From Symbiodinium natans (Eukaryota > Sar > Dinophyceae > Suessiales > Symbiodiniaceae): 64,000 nt of DNA. Both the position numbers and the translations under genes were made by a program. The notes beneath the pieces were generated by a model. The model saw only the letters and a list, made by a program, of their open reading frames with translations. It did not search any database and was not told where the DNA came from. Below are positions 51,867-62,785 of the stretch, piece by piece (positions within the stretch are counted from its first letter, which is position 1; each line of letters opens with the position of its first letter). The stretch is from contig CAJNDS010000946.1 of the NCBI GenBank assembly GCA_905221605.1, positions 358,077 to 422,076 of the forward strand, written 5' to 3'.

Positions 51867-52292
51867 AAGGAAGCGATCCGATGGGAGCCTTTTCCTGCCA
51901 AGGCCTCGCGAGCAGCGGGGGAACTCCTGGCGGCGAATGTCTCAGTTGCATCATATCATGTCTCTCAGTTGTTGCAACTGCCGGCTGCACGAACGAACTT
52001 TCCGTGCCTGCTCGGAGCATTGGCAAGGCTGTCTTGGAGGCAGCAGTACCCGAACTTCGCCACTCTTCAGAGGCCCCCTCCCGACCTTGAGGCATTTAGG
52101 GAATCTCAGAACTTCTGCGGCTCCTCCGTGAGAGGCCTCGCTGTTTCGGGATTCGTCCCTCTCGTCGCCTATGCAAGCTCTTGTGGCCGCACTGCCGCAC
52201 ACTCAGTGAAAACTGTGCTGCACCTCCGCTTCTTGCTGTTGCTGGCTGCAGCAGTCGCTGGGTTGTGTTTTCCGACAAAACACTTCACTTAA
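51867..52292 (+). CDS. Terminal exon-like segment with a C-terminal hydrophobic segment
   Basis: It follows an AT-rich simple-repeat tract (51470-51850). The open frame reads WEPFPAKASRAAGELLAANV, ARLSWRQQYPNFATLQRPPPD, then a hydrophobic tail (LRFLLLLAAAVAGLCF) and a TAA at about 52290. It is possibly a membrane-anchored C-terminus. No family is recognised and the acceptor is unclear. Confidence 0.35.
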   Translation, partial: KEAIRWEPFPAKASRAAGELLAANVSVASYHVSQLLQLPAARTNFPCLLGALARLSWRQQYPNFATLQRPPPDLEAFRESQNFCGSSVRGLAVSGFVPLVAYASSCGRTAAHSVKTVLHLRFLLLLAAAVAGLCFPTKHFT

Positions 52293-52948
52293 CATGAGGG
52301 TTTCTCAACAATAGGGGGCCTTCTTGGGCGTCCGAAAAAGGGAGTTCTTGTGGTTTTTTGGGGGACCCAACTTTGGGAAACAACCATACAAACAACCTTA
52401 AACCCTCAACCCAAAGCCCCAAACCCAAACGCTAAACCACAGGGGGGGGTTCTGAGATTTGCAGCGTTCAGCTGGAACACCGGAACCGTAAAATTTCCCC
52501 TCCCTCTCCCCCCCCCCCCAAAAAAAAAAAGAAACAAAACAAACAAGACTGAAAATGGTGAAAAGCGGGCTCTTGCGCTTGAAGGTCGTTGGGTTCTTTG
52601 GGCAGCTTTGAGTGCCCCTGAAGGCTGAGTGAGACCCCAGATCCTCGCCTGCATGAGGCCGGGGCATCCCGCGAGCTCTCTGTCCCTTGTAGCCTGAGTG
52701 GGAAGCCTGACGTTGCTCAATCTCAAGCTTCAAACCGTAGCAGGCTGCAGCCCTGCAAGCTCTGAAGCCCTCAACCTCCCTGAAGCTCATGTCGCGCAGT
52801 TTCTGTGACACCAGAGCCCTAGACCCCAAACCCTAAACCCTAAACCCTAAACCCTAAACCCTAAACCCTAAACCCTAAACCCTAAACCCTAAACCCTAAA
52901 CCCTAAACCCTGAACCCTAAACCCTAAACCCCAAACGGCTTGTGTGAG

Positions 52949-53050
52949 GCTTTAATTGAGATCCTTTGGCGCGGCTTGCGGCGGGTGGCCTCGGGCGCCG
53001 CGCTGACGTCCCTGGCCTCGGTGCACCCTGTCTGGGGCTGAGAGCGCCAG
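52949..53050 (+). CDS. Exon-like segment
   Basis: It follows a CCCTAAA array and GGCTTGTGTGAG, and ends GCGCCAGG|GTTTAGGG. It reads ALIEILWRGLRRVASGAALT, with a TGA 15 nt before the array unless an earlier donor (TCG|GTGCAC) is used. Confidence 0.4.
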
Positions 53051-53189
53051 GGTTTAGGGCTTAGGGTTTAGGGGGTTTTAGGGTTTAGGGTTCATCTTCC
53101 ATTCCGGCTTACGAGTTTTCTTAAACGGGAAATCGGGAGTCAGGAGCCTCGCGCTCCATCGGGGGTCCTCGTTCCTTCTGCTGAAGCCA

Positions 53190-53355
53190 CAAGAACCCTT
53201 GACTAAGAACCCACAAGAACCCACAAGAACCCACAAGAACCCATAAGAACCCATAAGAACCCATAAGAACCCAGAAGAACCCATAAGAACCCATAAGAAA
53301 AACCGACAAGAACCCATAAGAACCCATAAGAAACCAGAAGAACCCGCAAGAACCC
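53190..53355. repeat. Decamer tandem repeat ACCCATAAGA
   Basis: About sixteen copies of ACCCATAAGA or ACCCACAAGA. A minus-strand frame gives Gly-Ser-x-Gly-Phe repeats; not taken as a gene. Confidence 0.85.
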
Positions 53356-53716
53356 CTTTGCTGTTGCTCGGAGGCCCTCATCTGCCTGGAAGAAAGACAG
53401 GCCTGAATGTCGGGGGTCGCTTTTAGGGTTTGAGGGCCATTTGCCGGTTCCCCTTAAAAAGCCTGAAAACCCCCCGAAAACCCTACAAAACCCTAAAAAA
53501 CCCTAAACACCCTAAAAACCCTAAAAGACCCTACAAAAGCCTACAAAACCGTACCAAACCTTAAAAAACCCTAAACACCCTAAAAACCCTAAGTCCTAAG
53601 CCCTAAACCCTAAGCCCTAAGCCCTAAACCCTAAACCCTAACCCTAAACCCTAAACCCTAAACCCTACCTCATTCCCTCATTCCGTACTAACCAACAGTT
53701 AAGTACACGTGTGCAG

Positions 53717-53777
53717 GTCGGACTCTCGGCACGCCTCCAGGGGCTTTCGTCGGATCAGCTCCTGGTGCCCACATGGG
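53717..53777 (+). CDS. Exon-like segment with a consensus branch point
   Basis: TACTAAC at 53686-53692 lies 24 nt before the acceptor GTGTGCAG (53716). The segment reads VGLSARLQGLSSDQLLVPTW and ends at ATGG|GAATTTAGGG, a GA-type donor or a GT inside the array. A CCCTAAA array precedes it and TTTAGGG follows. Confidence 0.5.
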
Positions 53778-54514
53778 AATTTAGGGTTTAGGGTTTAGGG
53801 TTTAGGGTTTAGGGTTTAGGGTTTAGGGTTTTAGGGTTTAGGGTTTAGGGTTTAGGGTTTGGGGTTCAGGTTTAGGGCTTAGAAAGATCCTTCAAATGAG
53901 GAATATTACCTGTTTTTCTTTTTTTGGTCAGGGTTCCTTAATATGATTTAAGGTACATAATATTCCTGAACAATTAAGCGGATGCCTGAATCATATGGGG
54001 GGTTTTACGAAAATGAGGGACCAATAGTATAGACCCCGGATTCCCTTACAATCAGGACTTAAAGGCACCCCCTGACTTCGGAAAAATCCCCCCCATATAG
54101 GGGCCCTTAATATGGCTTAAGTAGGTAGATTCCTTAGTTGAGGGGTATAGAATTCGGAAACCTCCCATATAGGGGGTCCTTAGTATGATTTAAGTAGGCA
54201 GATTCCTTAGCTGAGGGGTGTAGAGTATAGAGGGCTCTCCGGGGCTTCGATCCTGTTTCAGCTGCTGGGAGCCATAGCCCATGGGATCCTTCGGTCGTCT
54301 GCAGATGAGGGCGCTCGAACGTCACAGGGTTTAGGGTTTAGGGCTTTCAGGGTTTAGGGTTTAGGGTTTAGGGCTTTCAGGGTTTAGGGTTAGGGTTTAG
54401 GATTTAGGGTTTAAGGTTTGCGCGTGTGGGGTAGAGTTGGAGTGCTGAGCATGTGCTGAGCTAGGCCGAGCTGTGGGAGCACAGTGCCTCCGTCGTATTT
54501 GTTTTGGGGCTCAG

Positions 54515-54650
54515 GCCCAGCTTGGGCTCAGAAGATGAGGAATTCGTTCGGGCAGCCCTCCACGCATTCGGCGGCCGTCTTCGGCCGGAGACGCGCCTCC
54601 ATCGATGCCATAGCTGGCGTCCTGGAAGAGGATTCTCTCCCAAGGCTGGG
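54515..54650 (+). CDS. Exon-like segment
   Basis: Acceptor GTTTTGGGGCTCAG. Two frames are open; the more natural reads NSFGQPSTHSAAVFG and ASIDAIAGVLEEDSLPRLG before GTGTTATC. Confidence 0.35.
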
Positions 54651-54840
54651 TGTTATCATATGCGTAAAGAATGTTGTCTAAATAGATTCGGTTACATACA
54701 GTCGAATAGAAGATGTACATATATTGTTCATGTTCAGATATAGGAGGATGATGCAAGAGGGTGAGAGTAGCTGGCGGCCTTGTAAAGCGATGCTGGGTGC
54801 TTGCGATGAGATTCCTTCTGCCGTGTTCTGTCCTCCTCAG

Positions 54841-55053
54841 ATGCTGATCGGAAAACACCATGTCTGGAGGAGTGACCTCGGACCACTTAGCGGGCGCAAG
54901 GAGGAGAAGACTGAGAAGACGCTCGGACCCCTCAACGGGCAAAAGGAGCAGAAGGAGGAAAGCGAGAAGCGGCAGCTTCCCATCCCGAAGGACTGCTGGA
55001 TGCAAGCGTGCGTTGCAGCTCTCAAAAGCATCCCGAAGCATCCCAAAGCTTAA
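54841..55053 (+). CDS. Terminal exon-like segment, charged
   Basis: Acceptor TTCTGTCCTCCTCAG. Seventy codons to TAA at 55051-55053: MLIGKHHVWRSDLGPLSG, a repeated GPL(S/N)G(R/Q)KE unit, KRQLPIPKDCWMQACVAALK. The antisense and shifted frames are Arg-rich. Product unknown. Confidence 0.45.
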   Translation: MLIGKHHVWRSDLGPLSGRKEEKTEKTLGPLNGQKEQKEESEKRQLPIPKDCWMQACVAALKSIPKHPKA

Positions 55054-55559
55054 AGGCTAGAGCCCCCCCCCCCTGAGTGCCTTGAAGTCCAAGTGCAGGA
55101 TATTGCGAAATGTCTGGCCGAACTTACTGTTGGGATCGGCCGCTTGCAGGCGAGTTGGGGGGCCGGTTTCAGGCTGCAGGACCCTTGAGAAGCCCGAGCC
55201 CAGGTCGGGTTTTCGGGTTCAGGGTTTCGGCGGTATGTTTTGGGATGTTCGCCCTTATACTAGCAGTCCTCAATCGGGAATATAGCACCCCCAATATAGT
55301 CTCTACTAAGGAGAGGTATATTTTTGTTGGCGGCCTATTTGGATATTATTTAGGAGCCTCCGGCTCAGGCCGCCGACCCAAGAGGCCCGAAACCTCTCAA
55401 CCCTCAAAGCCGGAAATTGTTGTTACCCTAAAGCCTAAACGCTAAACTCTACACCTAAACCAGGGTTCGGGGGTTTGAGGACGTGTTGTGGGAATGGGGG
55501 GGTAGAGGCTTCGAACTGTCGGAGTGGTTGGCGTAAGGTTGCAACATAGGCAACCCCCT

Positions 55560-55872
55560 GGGTGGGGCGGGGGGAAAAAAGGGGGGGAGGGTGGGGGGTA
55601 GGGGGGGGTGGGGAGGAGCCCTCTAAACCGCCTCTGATCGATGCGTTTACGCCGTGCGGGTGGCGCGGTCCTCCAAGGTTTTTGGGGGTGTAAGGGAGGG
55701 GGGGGGGGGGGGAAGTTAGATAATGAGAGGTGGAAGTGTAAGAGGTTGTAAAGAGGTTGTAGTTTTTCTGCGTGTCCTGCGAAATCTGGCACGATGCCGT
55801 GGTCCCTAAGCTAAGCTGCAAGCCCCAAACCCCGAACACAAGGAGTCGGTCAGGGTGTGGGGTGTGGGGGGG

Positions 55873-55903
<31 letters not shown>

Positions 55904-55985
55904 GGCTGGGCGGGGGTTGGAGGGTGGTCGGGGGGGTGGGGGGGGCGTCGGGGGGTGGGGGGGGGGTTTGGAGGGGTTTTGCCAA
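55560..55985. repeat. G-rich low-complexity tract
   Basis: Runs of G up to about 25 (55876-55902) with GGGGGGTGGGG. Frames of polyglycine on one strand and polyproline on the other are artefacts. Confidence 0.9.
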
Positions 55986-56032
55986 AGGAATGCCCCCTCA
56001 CCATCCAACACGCCGCCACAGGGTCGGCGGAC

Positions 56033-56232
56033 CCTAAGCCCTAAGCCCTAAGCCCTAAGCCCTAAGCCCTAAGCCCTAAGCCCTAAGCCCGAAGCCCGAA
56101 GCCCGAAGCCCTAAACCCTAAACCCTAAACCCTAAACCCTAAACCCTAAACCCTAAACCCTAAACCCTAAACCCTAAACCCTAAACCCTAAACCCTAAAC
56201 CCTAAACCCCGAGCCCTAAACCCTAAACCGCG
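56033..56232. repeat. CCCTAAG array passing into CCCTAAA
   Basis: About eight CCCTAAG, three CCCGAAG, then about fifteen CCCTAAA units, a clear example of one variant spreading locally. Similar pure variants occur at 56515-56620 (CCTAAAG) and 61316-61482 (CCCTAAG). Confidence 0.92.
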
Positions 56233-56259
56233 CTCAGGGTTCAGGGCTTGAGGAGTCAG

Positions 56260-56337
56260 GAGAAGCTTTCGAGAGCAGCCCCGAGATTCGAGCGCTCTTT
56301 CGCATCGGACAGCCGGTCTGCATCCAAAGAGACCCAG
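56260..56337 (+). CDS. Exon-like segment, 78 bp
   Basis: Acceptor GAGGAGTCAG; ends GACCCAG followed by GGTTTAGGG. Twenty-six codons in phase, EKLSRAAPRFERSFASDSRS, then ASKETQ. A CCCTAAA array ends 28 bp upstream and TTTAGGG begins at the 3' border itself. Confidence 0.5.
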
Positions 56338-56704
56338 GGTTTAGGGCCTAGGTTTTTCAGGGTTTAGGGTTTTGGGTTTAGGGTTTGGGGTTTAGGGTTT
56401 AGGGCAACCCTGAACCTCTCAACCCCCGAAACGCACCCCCTAAAGTCCCCTGAGCCCCCCCCAAAAAACCGGCCGCAATCTCCAAAGCCCCCCTGAACCC
56501 GAAAACCCAAAGCCTATCCAAAGCCTAAAGCCTAAAGCCTAAAGCCTAAAGCCTAAAGCCTAAAGCCTAAAGCCTAAAGCCTAAAGCCTACAGCCTACAG
56601 CCTACAGCCTAAAGCCTAAACCCTAAACCCTAAACCCTAAACCCTAAACCCTAAACCCTAAGCCCTAAACCCTAAACCCTAAACCCTAAACCCTAAACTG
56701 CAAG

Positions 56705-56806
56705 CAGGCCGAGCTTGAAGAGGCCAAGAAGGGCAGCCAGCAGAAGCCGGGTCCGCCCCCTCCCGCACCTCTTCGGCGAGTTGGGGGTGCAATAGGGGGC
56801 TCTTGA
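56705..56806 (+). CDS. Exon-like segment
   Basis: Directly after a CCCTAAA array and TGCAAG. It reads QAELEEAKKGSQQKPGPPPP, and is open to a TGA just before the TTTAGGG array. An inner donor such as GGCGA|GTTGGG would avoid the stop. Confidence 0.45.
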   Translation, partial: QAELEEAKKGSQQKPGPPPPAPLRRVGGAIGGS

Positions 56807-57128
56807 AGGGTTTAGGGTTTTTAGGGTTTAGGGTTTAGGGTTTAGGGTTTAGGGTTTAGGGTTTAGGGAAAAGAGTCAGCTTTGCGTAGACTTTTGACTC
56901 TCTGGGCCCCCCTCCCCTCCCCCCAACGCCGGAACCCGAAGCCCCTAGTCAACACATTCTGAGAGCCGTTCTGCAACTCGATCCACAACTCCTTTGTAGA
57001 TACCCGAACATAAACCCTAAACCTCCTAAACGCACTAAATCCCCAACCCCTAAACCCTAAACCCTAAACCCTAAACCCGAAACCCGAAACCCTAAACCCT
57101 AAACCCTAAACCCCGAAATCCCCTCAAG

Positions 57129-57236
57129 AGCCGAGGCTGGGCCCCCGCCTGGACTCGCAGAAGCGGAGAAAATTCGAGGCAGGCACCCGGGAAAGTTGGT
57201 CCTGGAGGACACGTGGCCACGCGGCTGCACTAAGGG
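57129..57236 (+). CDS. Exon-like segment
   Basis: Between a CCCTAAA array (to 57118) and TTTAGGG (57236 on). It reads EAGPPPGLAEAEKIRGRHPG and KLVLEDTWPRGCT; the 3' border is CACTAAGGG|GTTTAGGG. Confidence 0.45.
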
Positions 57237-57666
57237 GTTTAGGGTTTAGGGTTTAGGGTGGCCGAAACCCTCAACCCTACACCCCCAACCCCCCCCCCTG
57301 AACCCTCTAGACCCCAGCTCCTGAACAGAGTGCGGGGTTTGGGGTTCAAGCCCTTTCAGCCCCAGGCCGACAGAACCCTCAACACCAAGCCAAGAACCCT
57401 AAGCTACTATTTGTTTAAGAACCCCCCAACAAATACAAGATAATCATCCCTATAAGGAAGAAGCATTTGCTTTTCTAGGGGTGTCCTTTAGCAAAATAGT
57501 AAGAAGCTTCTGAACATCCACTTCCCTCAATCAACCCTCAAAGGGCTTGAGCTTCAGGGATGAGGGCGTTAGTGCATTGGGCATCACCCTTAACCCTCTG
57601 TATGCCCTTAGCCCTAAGCCCTAAACCCTAAACCCTGAATCCCATCTATTCCACGCAAAGTCACAG

Positions 57667-57761
57667 GCAAGCGAGCCCCACCAGCACGGCGCTGCCTGGT
57701 TTGCCTGGGTCGCTGGACTCCGATGAGGAGGAGCCTTGAAACCCGAAAGCCGAGACTTCAG
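57667..57761 (+). CDS. Exon-like segment
   Basis: Acceptor GCAAAGTCACAG after CCCTAAACCCTGAA. It reads SPTSTALPGLPGSLDSDEEE in one frame; a second frame is open through to CTTCAGG|GTTTAGGG. Confidence 0.4.
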
Positions 57762-58319
57762 GGTTTAGGGTTTAAATATAGGGGTCAGAATACTACCCTC
57801 TATGATGTTACTATACCCCCAAAACCCTATTCTGATTCTTCAGGCCCCTTTTTTGGGGGGGTTAGGGGGTTCAGGGTTTGGGGGGTTTAGGGTTTCGGGG
57901 TTTAGGGGTTCGAGGTGGTCTAGGGTTCAGGGCTTGGGTTCAGGGTTTGGGGGTGTTTACGGGTTGAGGGCTTGGGGGGGGGCTTTAGGGTTTTTGGTAT
58001 GTGGGGGTTTGGGGTTAGGGAGTTTAAGGCTTCGGGGCGGTTTAGGGTTTAGGGTTTAGGGTTTAGGGTTTAGGGTTTAGGGTTTAGGGTTTAGGGTTTA
58101 GGGTTGGGAATGTAGGACGCGCAGCGCGACGCCGTGGGGGCGTTTTGGGTTCACGCGTCTCGGGCTTGGGAGGAGGCCTTCCGGGGTTCAAAGACACGGT
58201 TTCGGCTTACCCTATTACCCTAAACCCTACTAAACCCTAAACCCTAAACCCTAAACAATAAACCCTAAACCCTAAACCCTAAACCCTAAACCTCTCCTAC
58301 CATATAATTATAAACCTTA

Positions 58320-58705
58320 ATGGTATTCGTGGGCAAGGCCCAAATATTCGTGGGCAAGGCCCAAAGATTCGTGGGCAAGGCCCAAATATTCGTGGGCAAG
58401 GCCCAAAATCCGGATTTTGGGCCTTGCCCACGAATTTTTTGGCCTTGCCCACGAATTTTTGGGCCTTGCCCACGAATTTCTGGCGTTGCTGGTTCGTGGG
58501 CAAGGCCCAAAAATTCGTGGGCAAGGCCCAAATATTCGTGGGCAAGGCCCAAATATTCGTGGGCAAGGCCCAAATATTCGTGGGCAAGGCCCAAATATTC
58601 GTGGGCAAGGCCCAAGTATTCGTGGGCAAGGCCCAAATATTCGTGGGCAAGGCCCAAGTATTCGTGGGCAAGGCCCAAAAATTCGTGGGCAAGGCCCAAG
58701 GCCCA
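58320..58705. repeat. 21-bp tandem repeat with an internal inversion
   Basis: The unit is ATTCGTGGGCAAGGCCCAAA. Four units on the plus strand, a turn at about 58404-58422 (CAAAATCCGGATTTTG), three units reversed, then about ten more in the first orientation. All frames on both strands are open because the unit is seven codons long. Confidence 0.93.
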
Positions 58706-58784
58706 CAATGCCCTTGAGACCCTAAACCGTTGAGCCCCTAAACCCTTGAGACCCTAAACACTTGAGACCCTAACTAGGGTTTCA

Positions 58785-60205
58785 GGGCCTCAAGGCCTGG
58801 CGTTTAGGGTTTCAGGGCCTCAAGGGTGGCCCCAAGGCATGGCGTTTAGGGTTTCAAGGCCTCAGGGCCTGTGTTTAGGGTTTCAGGGCCTCAGGGCCTG
58901 TGTTTAGGGTTCCAGGGCCCAGCGTTTAGGGTTTCAAGGCTTCAGGGCCTGTGTTTAGGGTTTCAGGGCCTCAGGGCCTGTGTTTAGGGTTTCAGGGCCC
59001 AGCGTTTAGGGTTTCAAGGCTTCAAAGCCTGTCAGGGCCGGTTTAGGGTTTCCAGGGCCCAGCGTTTAGGGTTTCAAGGCCGCAGGGCGGTGTTTAGGGT
59101 TTCAGGCCTCAGGGCCTGTGTTTAGGGTTTCAGGGCCCAGCGTTTAGGGTTTCAAGGCCTCAGGGCCTGTGTTTAGGGTTTCAGGCCTCAGGGCCTGTGT
59201 TTAGGGTTTCAGGGCCCAGCGTTTAGGGTTTCAAGGTATTCCTGTGTTTAGGGTTTCAGGGCCCAGCGTTTAGGGTTTCAAGGCCTCAAAGCTCAGGGAG
59301 CCTGGGTGTTTAGGGTTTCAGGGCCTCAGGGCCTGTGTTTAGGGTTTCAGGGCCCAGCGTTTAGGGTTTCAAGGCCTCAGGGCCTGTGTTTAGGGTTTCA
59401 AGGCCTCAGGGCCTGTGTTTAGGGTTTCAGGGCCTCAGGGCCTGTGTTTAGGGTTTCAGGGCCCAGCGTTTAGGGTTTCAAGGCCTCAGGGCTGTGTTTA
59501 GGGTTTCAGGGCCTCAGGGCCTGTGTTTAGGGTTCCAGGGCCCAGCGTTTCGGGTTTCAAGGCCTCAGGGCCTGTGTTTAGGGTTTCAGGGCCTCAGGGC
59601 CTGTGTTTAGGGTTTCAGGGCCCAGCGTTTAGGGTTTCAAGGCCTCAGGGACTGTGTTTAGGGTTTCAGGGCCTCAGGGCCTGTGTTTAGGGTTCCAGGG
59701 CCCAGCGTTTCGGGTTTCAAGGCTTCAGGGCCTGTGTTTAGGGTTTCAGGCCCCAGCGTTTAGGGTTTCAAGGCCTCAGGGCCTGTGTTTAGGGTTTCAG
59801 GGCCTCAGGGCCTGTGTTTAGGGTTTCAGGGCCCAGCGTTTAGGGTTTCCAGGCCTCAGGGCCTGTGTTTAGGGTTTCAGGGCCTCAGGGCCTGTGTTTA
59901 GGGTTTCAGGGCCCAGCGTTTAGGGTTTCAAGGCCTCAGGGCCTGTGTTTAGGGTTTCAGGGCCTCAGGGCCTGTGTTTAGGGTTTCAGGGCCCAGCGTT
60001 TAGGGTTTCAAGGCCTCAGGGCCTGTGTTTAGGGTTTCAGGGCCTCAGGGCCTGTGTTTAGGGTTTCAGGGCCCAGCGTTTAGGGTTTCAAGGTATCAGG
60101 GCCTGCGTTTAGGGTTTCAGGGCCTCAGGGCCTGTGTTAGGGTTTCAGGGCCCAGCGTTTAGGGTTTCAAGGCCTCAGGGCCTGTGTTTAGGGTTTCAAG
60201 GCCTC
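58785..60205. repeat. Satellite of TTTAGGGTTTCAGGGCCTCA units
   Basis: About 1.4 kb of two alternating units, GTGTTTAGGGTTTCAGGGCC plus TCAGGGCCT and GCGTTTAGGGTTTCAAGGCC plus TCAGGGCCT, each containing one telomere-like heptamer and a bit. No gene is seen. Confidence 0.92.
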
Positions 60206-60304
60206 AACGCCGTGTTTTTTAAGTTTTTCAGGGTTTTTCAAGGTTTTTCAATGTTTTTTAAGGTTTTTCCATGTTTCTTCGGGTTTTTTCAGGGTTTTTC
60301 TGAG

Positions 60305-60745
60305 CTGCCCCCGCGACCTTTTCACAGCCTCATTTCGGTCAAGGGGGGGTCGTATTTTGGGATTTTAAAGGCAAAATAGTCTTTGGAGACCCTCCTTGCC
60401 TCAAACTCCGACCCCCCCTTGAGAGGGAAAGTTTGCCTCAAAAAACACCCCAAAAGGGACCTCAGGCTTGGCCTAGACCCGCAATGAAAATGCGAATTTT
60501 TAGTACTGAAATCGAGGGTTCTGGGTGGCCTCTCGTTTTCTGGGTTTTTGTGTTTTTCAAGTTTTTCAAGACTTTTCCGCGACCTTTTTCACAATGATTT
60601 TGGTCAGGGGGGGGGGGGGTCATTTTTCGATTTTAAAGGCAAAACAATCTTCGGAGACCCCCCCTTGCCTCGAACTCCGACCCCCCCATGAGGGAAAATT
60701 TGCTTCCAAAAACACTCCAAATGGGGGGACCCCAGGCTTTTTTTT
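60305..60745. repeat. Diverged direct duplication of about 165 bp
   Basis: 60305-60470 and 60567-60740 share CGCGACCTTTT.CACA, TTTTAAAGGCAAAA, GGAGACCC.CCTTGCCTC and AACTCCGACCCCCC. Confidence 0.8.
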
Positions 60746-61054
60746 TCTCCTTCTTTTTTTCAGGGTTTTTTCATTTTTTAAAAAATTTTCTCAAGGTTTG
60801 AGCCTCAGTTTAGGATTTCAAGACCTCAAAGCCTCGCGTGGTTTAGTATCTCCACCTCCTCGTTTGTTAAGTGGAAGTCATTCATTTTGCTATTGAACCA
60901 TCCTAATAAAAAGAAGAAACTTTTTATTTCTTAATGTTATGGGAACTTCGGGTGGGTGGGTATTTTTCGATGTTCTAAACACAGAGCCTAAACGAGAAAC
61001 TGCTCGACCAGGAGCTCTTGAACCCTAAACCCTAAACCCTAAACCCCACACCCC

Positions 61055-61186
61055 AAAAATGCGACCGTGAGGAGTCGCCCGAGAACGAGAACGAGGAGGA
61101 GGAGGACATGAAGCCTGCCTCCTCGTCCCCAGATGCGAGCTCATTGCTCAAGCAGCTAGGCCCCCCGTGCCCAAGCCGACTCTTAG
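61055..61186 (+). CDS. Exon-like segment, acidic
   Basis: Between CCCTAAA (to about 61045) and TTTAGGG-type repeats (61180 on). It reads KCDREESPENENEEEED, then MKPASSSPDASSLLKQLGPP. Splice borders are not clear (acceptor perhaps CGTGAG). Confidence 0.45.
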
Positions 61187-62689
61187 GGTTCAGGGTTCAG
61201 GGTTCAGGTATTTGGGTTTAGGGTTTAGGGCTTAGGATTTAGGGTTTAGGGTTTAGGGTTTTAGGGACTCCATCAATAGTCCCGAGAAATCCCACAGCCC
61301 AAGCCCTGAACCCTAAACTTCAAGCCCTAAACTTCAACCCCAAGCCCTAAGCCCTAAGCCCTAAGCCTTAAGCCCTAAGCCCTAAGCCCTAAGCCCTAAG
61401 CCCTAAGCCCTAAGCCCTAAGCCCTAAGCCCTAAGCCTTAAGCCCTAAGCCCTAAGCCCTAAGCCCTAAGCCCTAAGCCCCTTTGTGGGAGTTTCTGCAA
61501 TGTGGGGTCCCCTGGTAGGGGGTCCCTTTTTGTTGGGGTTTGGGGCTGAGGGTTTTAGGGGTTGAGGGCTTTAGGGATTAGGGGTTACTATTCCGAGGAA
61601 TGCAGCATTTTGGGGGTATGTAGCGGGGTACCCCCCCCCTATCTTGCGGACACGTCAGAGGGGAGCTTCAGTGAATTGGGGGCTCTTAGGGTGTAGGGTC
61701 TGTAAAGGGTACCCTAAATATTAAGGGCCGCCTTCTGATAGCAACGCCAACAGGGACCATGATAGAGAAGCGACCATATGGATTTCAGGTTTTCAGGGTC
61801 TATAGGGTTTTAGGGTTTAGGGTTTAGGGCAATGCAGGTCTTTAGGATCCTCAGCTTATTGGTCCTCTTGGGCTTTGACAATTCTACGAGTTTTCTGGAG
61901 GGTTGTGTCATTTTGGCCAGGTTTTAGGATTTAGGGTTGAGGGTTTGGGGTTTAGGGGTTCAGGGTTTAGGGGTTAGGGTTTAAGGGGCATTTTGGGTTT
62001 TAAGGTTGGGGTTTCGGTTTCCTTCTTACAAGAAGTCTCGTCTTCAGACGGACATGGTCCCCCCCCCCATCACCCTCCTCTTTAAGAACACCTCCCCTAC
62101 TTTGGACCGGGCCTACACCCTAAGACATCAGAACCCCGAAGACCCTGAAACCTTCAAGCCCCAACACCTTCAAAACCCCATCAACACCCTCTAAAAACTC
62201 CACAAAACCCTATAAAACACCTACAAGCCCTACAACGCATATAAAACCTGACAAAACCCTGCAAAAACCCTATAATCCCCAAACCCTCAAACCCATGAAG
62301 CCCCTGAAACCCGGCAGGTCAGGAGAGAAAGATGCGGAGAGTTCAAACCCAGGAGCTGAAAGAAGAGCTGCTCGGAACGTGGTCTGTTTGTTGTTTTTTT
62401 TTAGGTTTAGGGTTTAGGGCTCAGGGTTGAGGGTGTGGGTTTAAGGGAATAGAGTTTCAGTGCAACGGGGTTTCGAAGTTTCAGGGCTCTGCGGCCTTAA
62501 GGTTCAGGCGCTTGCGGCTCAGGTTGAAACCCTAAACCCTCAACCCTGAACCCTGAACCCTGAACCCCAAAAAAAGCCCTGGCTAAACCCTGGACCCTGA
62601 ACCCTCAACCCTGAACGGCCCAAAGCCCTACGTACACCCTAAACCCTGAACCCCATACCCCAATCCCTAAACCCTAAGCCCTAAACCAG

Positions 62690-62785
62690 ACCACCCGGAG
62701 GTTCGGAACGCGAAACGCGGCCGCGGAGTTGCGTTTTGAAGAGGCGGTGCAGCACGCGCAAACCCGTGCTGCCTGCATGTTTAGG
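62690..62785 (+). CDS. Exon-like segment
   Basis: Between CCCTAAGCCCTAAA and GTTTAGGG. It reads NAAAELRFEEAVQHAQTRAA and is open on both sides. Possible acceptor GCGTTTTGAAG. Confidence 0.35.

Noticed and set aside
53078-53381. Gly-Ser-Tyr-Gly-Phe repeat protein on the minus strand
   Set aside because: Produced by the ACCCATAAGA decamer repeat.
55772-56051. Polyglycine frames
   Set aside because: They arise from runs of G.
58320-58705. CRISPR array
   Set aside because: The repeats are contiguous without unique spacers, the DNA is eukaryotic in character and no cas gene is present.
58286-58733. Six overlapping open frames with heptapeptide repeats
   Set aside because: The 21-bp unit makes every frame open, so no frame is favoured and there is no evidence for a protein.
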